A stretch of 64,000 bases of DNA. Source: Nocardia sp. CC227C (GTDB taxonomy: Bacteria; Actinomycetota; Actinomycetes; Mycobacteriales; Mycobacteriaceae). The stretch lies in assembly GCF_030767025.1 (NCBI RefSeq), contig NZ_JASITE010000007.1:124001-188000 (forward strand), read 5' to 3'. The notes beneath the pieces were generated by a model. The model did not search any database. It saw only the letters and a list, made by a program, of their open reading frames with translations, and was not told the DNA's origin. The position numbers and the translations under genes were made by a program. Positions 23,957 to 33,212 of the stretch are shown piece after piece; the first letter of the stretch is position 1, and each line of letters begins with the position of its first letter.

Positions 23957-25159
23957 TCAGTTGCCCCCGGCCTCGGCAGGATCGTCAGGGCCGGAGGAGG
24001 CAGCCTGCGTAACCACGGAGGACCCCGATCCTGCCTCGCCGAATACAGCGAGCTGTTCGGTTGTCGCCGTGAGCAATTCGTTCCAGGAGGTCACGAATTT
24101 GTCCACGCCCTCGGTCTCCAGCACCCGGAACACGTCGTCGAGGTCGATGCCAGCGGCCGCGAGCTCGTCGAAGACCTGTGCGGCGTCGGCGGCGGTGCCG
24201 GAGACGGTGTCGCCCCGGATCTCGGCGTGGTCGGCCACGGCCTCGAGGGTCTTCTCCGGCAGCGTGTTGACCGTATTCGGGGCCACCAGTTCGGTGACGT
24301 ACATGGTGTCGGAGTACTCCGGGTTCTTGACCCCGGTCGACGCCCACAGCGCGCGCTGCTTGGTAGCGCCCGCCGAGGCCAGGTGGTTGTAGGTCGAGGT
24401 GTGCTTGCCACCGTCGAACACATCCTGGTAGGCGGCGTAGGCCAGGCGCGCGTTGGCGATTCCCGCCTTGCCGCGCAGGGCGAGGGCCTCCGGGGTGCCG
24501 ATGGCCTCGAGCCGCTTGTCGATCTCGGTGTCCACACGGGAGACGAAGAACGAGGCGACCGACTGGATCTTGGCGAGGTCCCGGCCCTGCACCTGCGCGT
24601 TGCGCAGGCCGTCCAGGTACGCGCCCATGACCGACTTGTAGCGCGCCACCGAGAAGATGAGGGTGACGTTGACGCTGATGCCCTCGCCGATCACCCGGGC
24701 GATGGCGGGCAGCCCCTCTTCGGTGGCCGGGATCTTGATGAACAGATTGGGCCGGTCCACGATCTTCCACAGCTCCACGGCCTGCGCCACGGTGCCGTCG
24801 GTGTCGAAGGCCAGCCGCGGGTCGACCTCGATGGAGACGCGGCCGTCGAGCCCGCCGGTCTGCTCGTACACGTCGGCGAGCACATCGCAGGCGGCGCGGA
24901 CGTCGTCGGTGGTGATGACGCGCACGGCCTGGTCGGCGTCCGCGCGCTGGGCGGCGAGGTCGCGCACCTGGGCGTCGTAGGCGTGGCCCTTGCTGAGCGC
25001 GCCCTGGAAGATGGTCGGGTTGGTGGTGACGCCGACGACGTTGCGGGTCGCGACCAGCTCGGCGAGATTGCCGGACTGGATGCGATCGCGCGACAGGTCG
25101 TCGAGCCACACCGAGACACCCGCGGCGTACAGCGCCGCGGTGTTCGGGTTCTGGGTCAT
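23957..25159 (-). CDS. tal: Transaldolase
   Basis: A 400-residue transaldolase. VVGVTTNPTIFQGALSKG near the start, VSIEVDPRLAFDTDGT, and NLFIKIPATEEGLPAI with the Schiff-base lysine are visible. It transfers a dihydroxyacetone unit between sugar phosphates in the non-oxidative pentose phosphate pathway. The ATG at 25159 sits 5 nt from the tkt stop. About 20 residues rich in Ser, Gly and Pro extend the C-terminus beyond the usual end. Confidence 0.96.
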   Translation of the reverse strand: MTQNPNTAALYAAGVSVWLDDLSRDRIQSGNLAELVATRNVVGVTTNPTIFQGALSKGHAYDAQVRDLAAQRADADQAVRVITTDDVRAACDVLADVYEQTGGLDGRVSIEVDPRLAFDTDGTVAQAVELWKIVDRPNLFIKIPATEEGLPAIARVIGEGISVNVTLIFSVARYKSVMGAYLDGLRNAQVQGRDLAKIQSVASFFVSRVDTEIDKRLEAIGTPEALALRGKAGIANARLAYAAYQDVFDGGKHTSTYNHLASAGATKQRALWASTGVKNPEYSDTMYVTELVAPNTVNTLPEKTLEAVADHAEIRGDTVSGTAADAAQVFDELAAAGIDLDDVFRVLETEGVDKFVTSWNELLTATTEQLAVFGEAGSGSSVVTQAASSGPDDPAEAGGN

Positions 25160-25164
25160 GGTCG

Positions 25165-27327
25165 TTATCCCTTCACCTTGTCGAGGGAGCCCTGCTTCTC
25201 GATCGAACTCAGCGCCGCGGCGACGACGGCCTCGGGTGTGATGCCGAACTCGCGGAACAGCGTCTTGTAGTCGGCCGACGCGCCGAAGTGCTCGATGGAG
25301 ACGATCTCCCCGGCATCGCCGACGAAGCGGTACCACGGCATCGCGATCCCGGCCTCCACGACCACCCGCGCCCGCACCGAGGGCGGCAGCACGGAGTCCC
25401 GGTACGCCTGATCCTGCGCGTCGAACCACTCCACGCACGGCATGGACACCACGCGGGTGCCGATGCCCTGCGCCTCCAGCGTAGTGCGCGCCTCGACCGC
25501 GAGGTGCAGCTCCGAACCGGTGGCGATGAGGATCACCTGCGGTGTACCGGTGGATGATTCGGCCAGGATGTAACCGCCCTTGGCGACGCCCTCGTAGGAG
25601 GTGCCCTCCAGGACCGGCAGGTTCTGGCGGGTCAGCGCCAGCGCGGACGGGCCGTCCTGGTGCGCGGGCTCGGACACCAGGAAGTGCGAATCCCGCTCGG
25701 CGGAGTCGCGTTCCAGGATGGTGCGCCAGGCGTAGGTCGTCTCGTTGGCGTCACCGGGGCGCACCACGTTCAGGCCCGGGATGGCGCGCAGCGCGGCCAG
25801 ATGCTCGATCGGCTGGTGGGTGGGGCCGTCCTCGCCGAGGCCGATGGAGTCGTGGGTCCACACGTAGGTGACCGGGGTGCGCATGAGCGCGCCCAGGCGC
25901 ACGGCGGGGCGCATGTAGTCGGAGAACACCAGGAAGGTGCCGCCGTACGGGCGGGTCGGTCCGTGCAGTGCGATGCCGTTCAGGATCGAGCCCATGGCGT
26001 GCTCGCGCACCCCGAAGTGCAGGGTGCGGCCGTACGGATCGGCCTTCCACATACCGGTGGAGATGGATTCCGGACCGAAGGACGGCACATCCGGCATGGT
26101 CGTGTTGTTGGACTCCGCGAGGTCGGCCGAACCGCCCCACAGCTCCGGCAGCACCGGCGCGAGCGCGGCGAGCACCTTGCCGGACGCCTTGCGGGTGGCC
26201 ATACCGCTCGGGTCGGGCGCGTGCACCGGCAGCGCGTCGGCCCAGCCCTCGGGCAGGCGGCGCTCCTGGAGCCGGTCGAACAGCGCCTTGTTCTCCGGGT
26301 TGGCGGCGGCCCAGGCGTCGAAGCGCTCCTGCCAGGCGGCCTTGGCCGTCTTGGCGCGGTCGGCGGCATTGCCGCGGGTGTGGGCGATCACGGCGGCGTC
26401 GACGTCGAAGGTCTTGTCCGGGTCGAAACCCAGCACCTTCTTGGTGGCCGCGACCTCGTCCGCGCCCAGCGCCGCGCCGTGCGAGGCACCGGTGTTCATC
26501 TTGTTCGGGGCCGGGTAGCCGATGATGGTGCGCAGCAGGATGATCGACGGCTTGTCGGTCACGCCCTGCGCGTGCGCCACGGCCTCCTCGATGGCGACCA
26601 CGTCTTCGCCGCCCTCGATCACCTGCACGTCCCAGCCGTAGGCGCGGTAGCGCGCGGCGACGTCCTCGGTGAAGGCGATGCGGGTGTCGTCCTCGATGGA
26701 GATGCGGTTGTCGTCGTAGAAGACGATGAGGTTGCCCAGCTGCTGGGTGCCCGCCAGCGACGACGCCTCGGAGGTGACGCCCTCCTCCATGTCGCCGTCG
26801 GAGGCCACCACGTAGATGTAGTGGTCGAAGGCGCTCTCACCCTGCGCTGCGGCCGGATCGAACAGGCCGCGCTCACGCCGGGCCGCCATGGCCATGCCCA
26901 CCGCGGAGGCCATGCCCTGGCCGAGCGGGCCGGTGGTGATCTCGACGCCGTCGGTGTGCCGGTACTCCGGGTGGCCCGGGGTCAGCGAGCCCCACTTGCG
27001 CAGGTTGACCAGATCGTCCAGCTCCAGGCCGAAACCGGCCAGGTACAGCTGGATGTAGAGGGTCAGGCTGGAATGCCCGCAGGACAGGACGAAACGGTCG
27101 CGCCCCACCCACTTCGGATCGCTCGGATCATGCCGCATCACACGCTGGAACAGCGTGTACGCCAGGGGAGCGAGGCTCATCGCGGTACCGGGATGGCCGT
27201 TGCCCGCGTTCTGCACCGCGTCGGCGGCGAGGACCCGAGCGGTGTCGACGGCCCTGGTGTCGACGTCGGTCCAGTCGGCGGGGTGGTGGGGCTGGGTGAG
27301 GGCGCGGATGTCGTCTGTGACTGACAC
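25165..27327 (-). CDS. tkt: Transketolase
   Basis: A 720-residue transketolase, the usual length. AGNGHPGTAMSLAPLAYTLF near residue 41, the thiamine-diphosphate motif ASDGDMEEGVTSEA, and DSIGLGEDGPTHQP in the second domain are present. It transfers two-carbon units between sugar phosphates. The start is a GTG at 27327. It is first in the pentose phosphate operon and diverges from ctaB across a 370-nt gap. Confidence 0.96.
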   Translation of the reverse strand: MSVTDDIRALTQPHHPADWTDVDTRAVDTARVLAADAVQNAGNGHPGTAMSLAPLAYTLFQRVMRHDPSDPKWVGRDRFVLSCGHSSLTLYIQLYLAGFGLELDDLVNLRKWGSLTPGHPEYRHTDGVEITTGPLGQGMASAVGMAMAARRERGLFDPAAAQGESAFDHYIYVVASDGDMEEGVTSEASSLAGTQQLGNLIVFYDDNRISIEDDTRIAFTEDVAARYRAYGWDVQVIEGGEDVVAIEEAVAHAQGVTDKPSIILLRTIIGYPAPNKMNTGASHGAALGADEVAATKKVLGFDPDKTFDVDAAVIAHTRGNAADRAKTAKAAWQERFDAWAAANPENKALFDRLQERRLPEGWADALPVHAPDPSGMATRKASGKVLAALAPVLPELWGGSADLAESNNTTMPDVPSFGPESISTGMWKADPYGRTLHFGVREHAMGSILNGIALHGPTRPYGGTFLVFSDYMRPAVRLGALMRTPVTYVWTHDSIGLGEDGPTHQPIEHLAALRAIPGLNVVRPGDANETTYAWRTILERDSAERDSHFLVSEPAHQDGPSALALTRQNLPVLEGTSYEGVAKGGYILAESSTGTPQVILIATGSELHLAVEARTTLEAQGIGTRVVSMPCVEWFDAQDQAYRDSVLPPSVRARVVVEAGIAMPWYRFVGDAGEIVSIEHFGASADYKTLFREFGITPEAVVAAALSSIEKQGSLDKVKG

Positions 27328-27701
27328 GACCGAGGTTCTCCTGACCTTTTCGTCAACGATGCGGTTGTGGGTTCGCTGCGGGGTACTGCGGTGCGAAGCT
27401 CCGCACCGACACCCACCACCCTAAGGGTGACCGTTTCGGCGCCGTACAAGAACCCGCGTTCACCGGCCGCCGTGTCGTATGTTCGTTGCTTCGCACGGAC
27501 CGGTTCGTGACCGCTCAGGACCCGAGTCGCGATGCGGTCTCGGGCAACCCACGCCCATACCTGGGCGAGAGTGCTGTCGCCCACGGTCTACCATGCTGTG
27601 TAGTAGTGGCCGCGCCGCACTGGGCTCCAGTCGTCGTCGATGTTCGAGCGCGCTGCTAGTTCCACGACCGGATCAACATGCACGTTGTGCGAGGAGAAAC
27701 A
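27328..27701. other. Divergent tkt/ctaB promoter region
   Basis: These 374 nt hold no recognised gene. GTGCG and CGCAC (27391-27406) and CACCC-TAA-GGGTG (27417-27429) are short inverted repeats upstream of tkt. No -10/-35 pair stands out clearly for either gene. AGGAG lies just before the ctaB GTG. Confidence 0.4.
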
Positions 27702-28688
27702 GTGCGGATTGGGCAACAACCGGGTGGGGCGCACGGCTCCTCCGGCACGGTGCTGGCCGACCGCGTGACGGGCAGTGGCCCGCTGTCGGCGGCGGCGCGG
27801 CGTGTACTCGCCTATATCGCGCTGACCAAGCCGCGCGTGATCGAGCTGCTGCTCGTCGCCACCATTCCCACCATGCTGCTGGCCGACCGCGGCCACGTCG
27901 ACATCCGCCTCATTCTGGCCACGCTGTTCGGCGGCTGGATGGGCGCGGCGAGCGCGAACACCCTCAACTGTGTCGCCGACGCCGATATCGACAAGGTGAT
28001 GAAGCGGACCTCCAAGCGGCCGCTGGCGCGCGAGGCGGTACCCACCCGCAATGCCGCCGTCTTCGGGATCACGCTGGGGCTGGCGTCCTTCGCCTGGCTG
28101 TGGTGGCAGGCGAACCTGCTCAGCGGTGCGCTGGTGGTGGCGACCATCCTGTTCTACGTCTTCGTCTACACCCTCGGCCTCAAGCGCCGCACCTCGCAGA
28201 ACGTGGTGTGGGGCGGCGCGGCCGGATGTATGCCCGCCCTGGTCGGCTGGTCCGCGGTCACCGGCAATGTCGGCTGGCCCGCCATCGTGCTGTTCGCGGT
28301 GATCTTCTTCTGGACGCCGCCGCACACCTGGGCACTGGCCATGCGCTACAAGGAGGACTACCGGGCGGCCGGGGTGCCCATGTTGCCGGTGGTGGCCACC
28401 GAGCAGGCGGTCACCAAGCAGATCGTCATCTACACCTGGCTCACCGTGCTGGCCACCTTCGCGCTGGTGCCCGCCGCCGGTGTGATCTACGCCGCGACCG
28501 CGCTGGTGGCGGGCGCGTGGTTCCTGCTCATGGCGCATCAGCTGTATTCCGGTGTGCGGCGCGGGGAATCGGTCAAGCCCCTGCGACTGTTCCTGCAGTC
28601 CAACAACTATCTGGCCGTGGTGTTCTGCGGCCTGGCGGTGGACTCGGTGCTGGGGTGGACCACCCTCGGCGAGACACTGTTCGGCTGA
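27702..28688 (+). CDS. ctaB: Protoheme IX farnesyltransferase (heme O synthase)
   Basis: A 328-residue UbiA-type membrane enzyme with about nine transmembrane segments. It farnesylates heme b to heme o for the terminal oxidase. The first Asp motif is NCVADADIDKVMKRTSKRPL and the second conserved region is GLKRRTSQNVVWGGAAG; FFWTPPHTWALAMRYKEDY is also diagnostic. The GTG start (VRIGQQPGG) follows AGGAG by about 5 nt; an in-frame ATG 24 nt upstream is possible. The tkt/ctaB divergence is conserved in mycobacteria. Confidence 0.93.
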   Translation: MRIGQQPGGAHGSSGTVLADRVTGSGPLSAAARRVLAYIALTKPRVIELLLVATIPTMLLADRGHVDIRLILATLFGGWMGAASANTLNCVADADIDKVMKRTSKRPLAREAVPTRNAAVFGITLGLASFAWLWWQANLLSGALVVATILFYVFVYTLGLKRRTSQNVVWGGAAGCMPALVGWSAVTGNVGWPAIVLFAVIFFWTPPHTWALAMRYKEDYRAAGVPMLPVVATEQAVTKQIVIYTWLTVLATFALVPAAGVIYAATALVAGAWFLLMAHQLYSGVRRGESVKPLRLFLQSNNYLAVVFCGLAVDSVLGWTTLGETLFG

Positions 28689-28705
28689 GCCGGATTCCGA
28701 GCCGC

Positions 28706-28734
28706 CGAGCCCGTCGCCACGAGCGGCGGGCTCG
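28706..28734 (+). terminator. ctaB terminator hairpin
   Basis: CGAGCCCGTCGC pairs with GCGGCGGGCTCG (12 bp, one G-U) around a 5-nt loop, 18 nt after the ctaB stop. TCTCGTT follows. Confidence 0.65.
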
Positions 28735-28830
28735 TCTCGTTCGGGGACGGAATTGCCCCGCCGCCACACCCTGCTCTACCACAGCGACGCGATCTTCATC
28801 GCCGTAAGTGTCATCGACGATCAACGCACC

Positions 28831-28851
28831 CGCTCCGCTGTACGCGGAGCG
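28831..28851. other. Short perfect hairpin
   Basis: CGCTCCGC and GCGGAGCG pair perfectly with a TGTAC spacer. It lies upstream of the damaged DUF2798 frame and could be an operator or RNA hairpin. Confidence 0.4.
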
Positions 28852-28884
28852 ACTGTTGGTATTCCTACGCTTTCGGCGGACTAG

Positions 28885-29370
28885 CGGAATTCTTCGGCAT
28901 CGCATACCACTTCCCGCAAACTCCCCGCACGCTACGCGTCGTTCGTACTGCCGCTGCTGCTCTCCATCCTGATGACCTTGGTGGTCTCATTCATCAGCAC
29001 CGTGAACGGCCGCAGCCTCGACGCCGGTTTCCTCGGCTGGCTACGCGCCTGGGGAGTGTCCTGGCTGATCGCCTTCCCCATCCTCCTGCTGGTGCTGCCA
29101 CTGGTCCGCCGCGTCACGGCGGCCGTGGCGCACACGGGCTGGCCGCGCGGCGGCGCACGCCGCGCGGCCCGCTCCGGGTCGAGCCCGTGGGCCGGGCCAC
29201 TCGGTGGCCGCGCTGTCAGCAGCCCGGCTGGAACGGGAAGCAGGCCGGGCCGACGGTGGTCGCCGGGATGGTCGGATCGGTGCTGGTCGGGGTGGTGGTG
29301 CGGACCGTGGTCGTGCGTTCGGGGGTGCGGTCCTCGCCGGTGCTGCTGCCGATGCTGCCGGTGCACATGA
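28885..29370 (+). pseudogene. DUF2798-like small membrane protein, probably decayed
   Basis: The frame reads SRKLPARYASFVLPLLLSIL, MTLVVSFISTVN and WLIAFPILLLVLPLVRRVTA, a two-helix DUF2798 protein that normally has about 80 residues. Between the in-frame TAG at 28882-28884 and ATG 28972 there is no ATG, GTG or TTG, so the first half of helix 1 has no ordinary start. At the 3' end the frame runs on into antisense sequence of the NERD-like gene for about 155 nt. Loss of both ends suggests decay; a CTG start is an alternative. Confidence 0.5.
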
Positions 29371-31405
29371 CGGCCACGGACAGGATCAGGAAGACCAGTA
29401 CCAGGGCCGCCACCGTGGGGAGGTCTCGCCGCCGTCGGCGTGACGCCGTCGGCTGCGAGTTCTCCCACAGCGGAAAACCCTGGCCCGACGGAGAGCCGCC
29501 GGAGGGGGCGCGCCCGGGACCACCGGAGCGAGCACCCTGCGCGCCAGCGGGCGTCGGCCCGCCCGTGGGCGGTTGCCCACCGGGGCCGGACGCCGGACCT
29601 GTTCGGCCCCGGCTCGCGGCGGCGGACCCCGCCGCACCGGCCGCCAGCGCCCCCGCCGCGGCACCGCCTGCTCGGCTGGACCCTGGGGCGGCACCGCCGG
29701 GTTGGCCGGACGCTGGGGCGGCACCGCCTGCTCGGCCGGACCCCGAGGCGGCACCGCCTGCTTGGCCGGACCCTGGGGCGGCACCACCCGGCTGACCGGA
29801 ACCCGGTGCACCACCCGGCTGATCGAAACCTGGGGCGGTACCACCGGCCCCGTGGTACCGGCCGGGATCGTGGCCGGTGGTTCCGAGCGGTCCGCGATCC
29901 AGGTCTCCGGTGGCCGATGATCGGCCCTGTTCGGAGCGGCCGGGACCGCCCGCCGCCGATTGCCCACCTCCGGACTCGGCACCGTAGGCGGCTGTCTCGT
30001 ACTGCTCACCGCCGGAGGAGCCGGTGGCGGAAGGCACCCGACCGGCCTCCGGCCCGTATGGGTCACCTCCGGTGTGGCCGGGCGGGTGGGGGGTTCCCGG
30101 TTGGCCGGAGCCGGGCGCTTCGGAACCTGCCGTGCCACCGTACGGTGCTCCCGCCGCCGGATGCGACGCCTCGGCGGTCGTGTCTGCGGGCCCGGTACCC
30201 GAACCTCGTGTTCCCGCACCGGTTTCGGCAGTGCCCGCATCGGAGCCGCGGTCGCGGGAGCCGCGCAGCGCGGCGGCGGCCGCTCCCGCCGCGGCGGCCG
30301 CCGCCGCGGCACCGCTGGCGATCTTCCCGCGCTTCCCGGAACCGGACTCTCGCTGCCGTCCCTGCTGTCCTTCCGGCATATTGCCCGCGGTACCGGACTC
30401 ACGGTGCGGGCGCTGGTGACCTTCCGGCGCAGTGCCTGTCGAGCGGGTTCGGCCGTGCGGGTCCGGTTGGTCGCCCGGTGCGGTGCCTGTCGAGCCGGTT
30501 TGGGGATGCGGACCCGGTCCTCCTGCCGGAGCGCTGCCGACCGGACCGGCTTCACCGTGCGGACCCGGCTGGCCTCCCGGCAGGTAGTCCCGCGTGCCGG
30601 GCTCCTGCCGCGGATCTTGCTGTCCTTGCGACCCGGTGCCGGGGATGGGGTTGCGCACCGGCACCGCCGCCGGGCCCGGTACGACGCCGGTTCCGGCGTC
30701 CACGCTCCGCGGCGGCTCCGGGGGTTCGGGTGCGGCGACGGGCACCGAGGGGACCGAGCGGGTGGGCGGCGACGTGAGCGGTGGCGGGGTGCGGTCGGGT
30801 GCGGGTGGATCGAAGCCCTCGAGGACCAGGTCCGAATGGGTGGCCGCGGCGGCGAATCCGAGCGCGCCCAGCGCCTGTCCGACCTGGGCGGCATCCCAGG
30901 CCGGGTCCGCGCCGTCGGCGAGGCCGGTGAAATAGGCGCGCAGTGAGGACGGGCCGTCGCCGAGCAGCACGTCGATGCCGGGCGGCATGGCGCCCTTGGT
31001 CAGTTTCAGGCGGCTGCCCAGTTGCGGCACCAGCAGCACCAGCCCGCTCACCGGCACATGTTCGCGGCCGGGGGCGGCGCGCAGTTGGCGCGCCAGTTCG
31101 GTGGTCTGCCGTCGCACCCGTTCCAGGGGATTGCCGTCACCGTCGACCGGTGCGGGATTCTCGTCCACCGTCCACGGTTCGTCCTCGGCGCAGTGCAGGG
31201 TGCCGTTCACGCGTTCGGTGAACCCGTGCACCGCGATCACCACGCAGGTCTGCGGCGTCCACACCACCACATCGGCGTCCTGGCACTGCACCACCGCGAT
31301 TCCGGGTACGGCATGCGGTCCGCTCCACGATTTGAGCCAGTTGACGACGGTCCGCTCGGTGCTCGAAAGGCGCGACGGGTCGTCGTTCCGGACCTTCACC
31401 AACAA
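29216..31405 (-). CDS. NERD-like membrane protein with long repetitive linker
   Basis: A 729-residue protein. Residues 1-190 resemble a NERD (nuclease-related) domain: STERTVVNWLKSW, VPGIAVVQCQDADVVVWTP, and a conserved strand-helix pattern. Residues about 210-640 are a Gly/Pro/Ser-rich linker with degenerate repeats. Near 655-680 (LPTVAALVLVFLILSVAVM) is a transmembrane helix followed by a Thr-rich tail of about 45 residues ending in cysteine. The likely topology is cytoplasmic N-domain, single span, short outside tail. The function is unknown; Nocardia have similar low-complexity proteins. Confidence 0.7.
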   Translation of the reverse strand: MLVKVRNDDPSRLSSTERTVVNWLKSWSGPHAVPGIAVVQCQDADVVVWTPQTCVVIAVHGFTERVNGTLHCAEDEPWTVDENPAPVDGDGNPLERVRRQTTELARQLRAAPGREHVPVSGLVLLVPQLGSRLKLTKGAMPPGIDVLLGDGPSSLRAYFTGLADGADPAWDAAQVGQALGALGFAAAATHSDLVLEGFDPPAPDRTPPPLTSPPTRSVPSVPVAAPEPPEPPRSVDAGTGVVPGPAAVPVRNPIPGTGSQGQQDPRQEPGTRDYLPGGQPGPHGEAGPVGSAPAGGPGPHPQTGSTGTAPGDQPDPHGRTRSTGTAPEGHQRPHRESGTAGNMPEGQQGRQRESGSGKRGKIASGAAAAAAAAGAAAAALRGSRDRGSDAGTAETGAGTRGSGTGPADTTAEASHPAAGAPYGGTAGSEAPGSGQPGTPHPPGHTGGDPYGPEAGRVPSATGSSGGEQYETAAYGAESGGGQSAAGGPGRSEQGRSSATGDLDRGPLGTTGHDPGRYHGAGGTAPGFDQPGGAPGSGQPGGAAPGSGQAGGAASGSGRAGGAAPASGQPGGAAPGSSRAGGAAAGALAAGAAGSAAASRGRTGPASGPGGQPPTGGPTPAGAQGARSGGPGRAPSGGSPSGQGFPLWENSQPTASRRRRRDLPTVAALVLVFLILSVAVMCTGSIGSSTGEDRTPERTTTVRTTTPTSTDPTIPATTVGPACFPFQPGC
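29659..29838. repeat. 30-bp tandem repeat in linker of NERD-like gene
   Basis: About six copies with a 30-bp period begin GCGGCACCGC and continue like CTGCTCGGCC. They encode units resembling SGQAGGAAPG in the minus-strand protein. The frame is kept whatever the copy number. Confidence 0.75.
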
Positions 31406-31676
31406 TGCAGCTCACCTCTGACCGATGCCTCATCCCGTGTCGGCCGCCCCAACGGTCGCCGTGACCCACCATACGGGCTTGTCCGAATGGTCGCGGCGAA
31501 TCGTCTTGTGCGGCAGCAAGATCATCCAGCATGCCGGCGGGCTTGTCGCGGTCGGGATCCGATCACGGGCGAACCGTCCCCGATGTCGGACTTGCGCGAT
31601 GTCGGGAAGATCGCCGCGGAGACACATTTCGGACGAAACGGTCGGTAGGTTCGGGGTGGCCTACCCGGCGAGCCGG

Positions 31677-33125
31677 TCAGCCCACGCGCTCGGCGACGTA
31701 CCCGTCGGGACGGACCAGCACCCTGGTCCCCTCCTCGGCGTCGTAGGCGCGGAACGCGTCCCCGCTGGGATCGCTCAGAGCGTCGCCGGTCGCGTGTTCG
31801 CGCACGATGGGCACCACCCGCACCCCGGCTTCGGGGTCCGGAGCCCGGTCCGCGCCGAACAACAGCAGAGTCGAATGCGGACCCCGGAAGAGCTCGAACA
31901 GCCGGACCCGTCGCCGCGCCGCGTCCAGCAGGGGAGCGTCGGGCGCGCGGTCGCCCGCCTGCGGTTCGCGATCGGTCGTATTGTGCGCCAGCGGGTTTCG
32001 ATAGGAGATATCGAGCTGATGGGTTTCCTCACCGCGGTTCATGGCGTCCGCGGCACCCGCCACGGTCCTGTCGAGCAATTCGGTGCTCACCCCGAGCACC
32101 CGTGCCGCCACCGCACGCCGTTCGGTCTGGTAGCTGTCCAGCAGTGCCTCGGCCTCGACTCCCGGATCGCGCAGCGCCGCTTCCAGTTTCCAGCCCAGGT
32201 TGTAGGCGTCCTGCACGCCGGTGTTCAACCCCTGCCCGCCGGTCGGCGGGTGCACATGGGCGGCATCGCCCGCGAGGAACACCCGGCCCTCCCGGAACCG
32301 CTGGGCGAGCCGGGTATTCGGCCGCCACACCGTCGACCAGGCGAGGTCGCTCAACACCACCTCGGGCCGGTGGGCGAGCCGGTCGACATAGCCCTGCAAG
32401 ACCTCCAGACTCGGCGTGACCTCACCGTGCAGCCGTGTCCCGAACTGGAAGTGCCGCCCACCGGGCAAGGGGGACAGCACGATGCCGTCCATGGGCGCGT
32501 CCGCCTCGGCGAACCAGTAGCCGAACTCGTGGTCGAGCGCGTCCGCGCGCACATCGCCGAGCAGCATGCGCACCGATTCGTCGGTGGTGCCCTCGAAGGG
32601 GATGCCGAGCCGCTTGCGCACCGTGCTGCGGCCGCCGTCCGCGCCGACCAGATAGTCCACCCGCACGCTCTCGGTCCCGGCCGGGGTCGACAGCGCGGCG
32701 GTCACGCCGTGAGCGTCCTGGGCGAAATCGACCAGCGCCGTGGACAGTTCGACCGTTACCCCGAGCCGCGCCAGTCGGTCCCGCAGGATCCCCTCGGTGT
32801 CGGACTGTCCCAGCACCCACGGATTCGGGTAGGGCACAGCGGAAGTCGGCTCCCGCCATTCGCTCATCCGCCGCTCGGCGACCAGCTCCCCGTCGAAGTA
32901 GGCGCGTATGAGCGGCTGCGGCATCCCGGCGGCGAGGACGGCGTCCAGGACGCCGAGGTCGTCGAACACCTCCAGGGTGCGCGGTTGGATGCCGTCGCCG
33001 CGGGAACCGGCGAAGAACCGTTCGGTCTGCTCGATCACCCGCACGGCGACACCGCGCCGGGCCAGGTCGATGGCGAGGGTGAGGCCGGTCGGGCCGGCTC
33101 CGGCGATCAATACCTGTGCTGACAT
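31677..33125 (-). CDS. FAD-dependent aromatic monooxygenase
   Basis: A 482-residue class A flavoprotein monooxygenase. VLIAGAGPTGLTLAIDLARR is the FAD-binding Rossmann motif, DYLVGADGGRSTVRK is the DG motif, and VFLAGDAAHVHPPTGGQGLN is the GD motif; a thioredoxin-like C-terminal domain follows. It resembles PheA/TfdB and antibiotic-modifying hydroxylases. The ATG at 33125 follows GGAG by 5 nt. It is divergent from a TetR gene with two operators between them, so it is probably induced by its substrate, which is unknown. Confidence 0.85.
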   Translation of the reverse strand: MSAQVLIAGAGPTGLTLAIDLARRGVAVRVIEQTERFFAGSRGDGIQPRTLEVFDDLGVLDAVLAAGMPQPLIRAYFDGELVAERRMSEWREPTSAVPYPNPWVLGQSDTEGILRDRLARLGVTVELSTALVDFAQDAHGVTAALSTPAGTESVRVDYLVGADGGRSTVRKRLGIPFEGTTDESVRMLLGDVRADALDHEFGYWFAEADAPMDGIVLSPLPGGRHFQFGTRLHGEVTPSLEVLQGYVDRLAHRPEVVLSDLAWSTVWRPNTRLAQRFREGRVFLAGDAAHVHPPTGGQGLNTGVQDAYNLGWKLEAALRDPGVEAEALLDSYQTERRAVAARVLGVSTELLDRTVAGAADAMNRGEETHQLDISYRNPLAHNTTDREPQAGDRAPDAPLLDAARRRVRLFELFRGPHSTLLLFGADRAPDPEAGVRVVPIVREHATGDALSDPSGDAFRAYDAEEGTRVLVRPDGYVAERVG

Positions 33126-33140
33126 GCTCACTCCGTATAA

Positions 33141-33171
33141 TGAACTGTAATTCACTGAATGTAAATTCAGT
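33141..33171. promoter_or_regulatory. Tandem TetR operators
   Basis: Two TGAA-N6-TTCA palindromes lie at 33141-33154 and 33156-33169, centres 15 bp apart. The second extends to ACTGAAT-GTAA-ATTCAGT (33154-33171), a perfect 7-bp inverted repeat. They lie between the monooxygenase and the TetR gene. Confidence 0.65.
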
Positions 33172-33212
33172 ATTGATCCTGGTACGTTCCGCTGTCAAGG
33201 AAGGTGGTGCGA

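Noticed and set aside
22500..24392. 630-codon plus-strand frame
   Set aside because: It is antisense to zwf and tal, with His/Gly/Val-rich shadow composition.
25160..25438. Upstream extension of transaldolase
   Set aside because: The extension lies inside tkt and has no homology; the ATG at 25159 begins the conserved protein.
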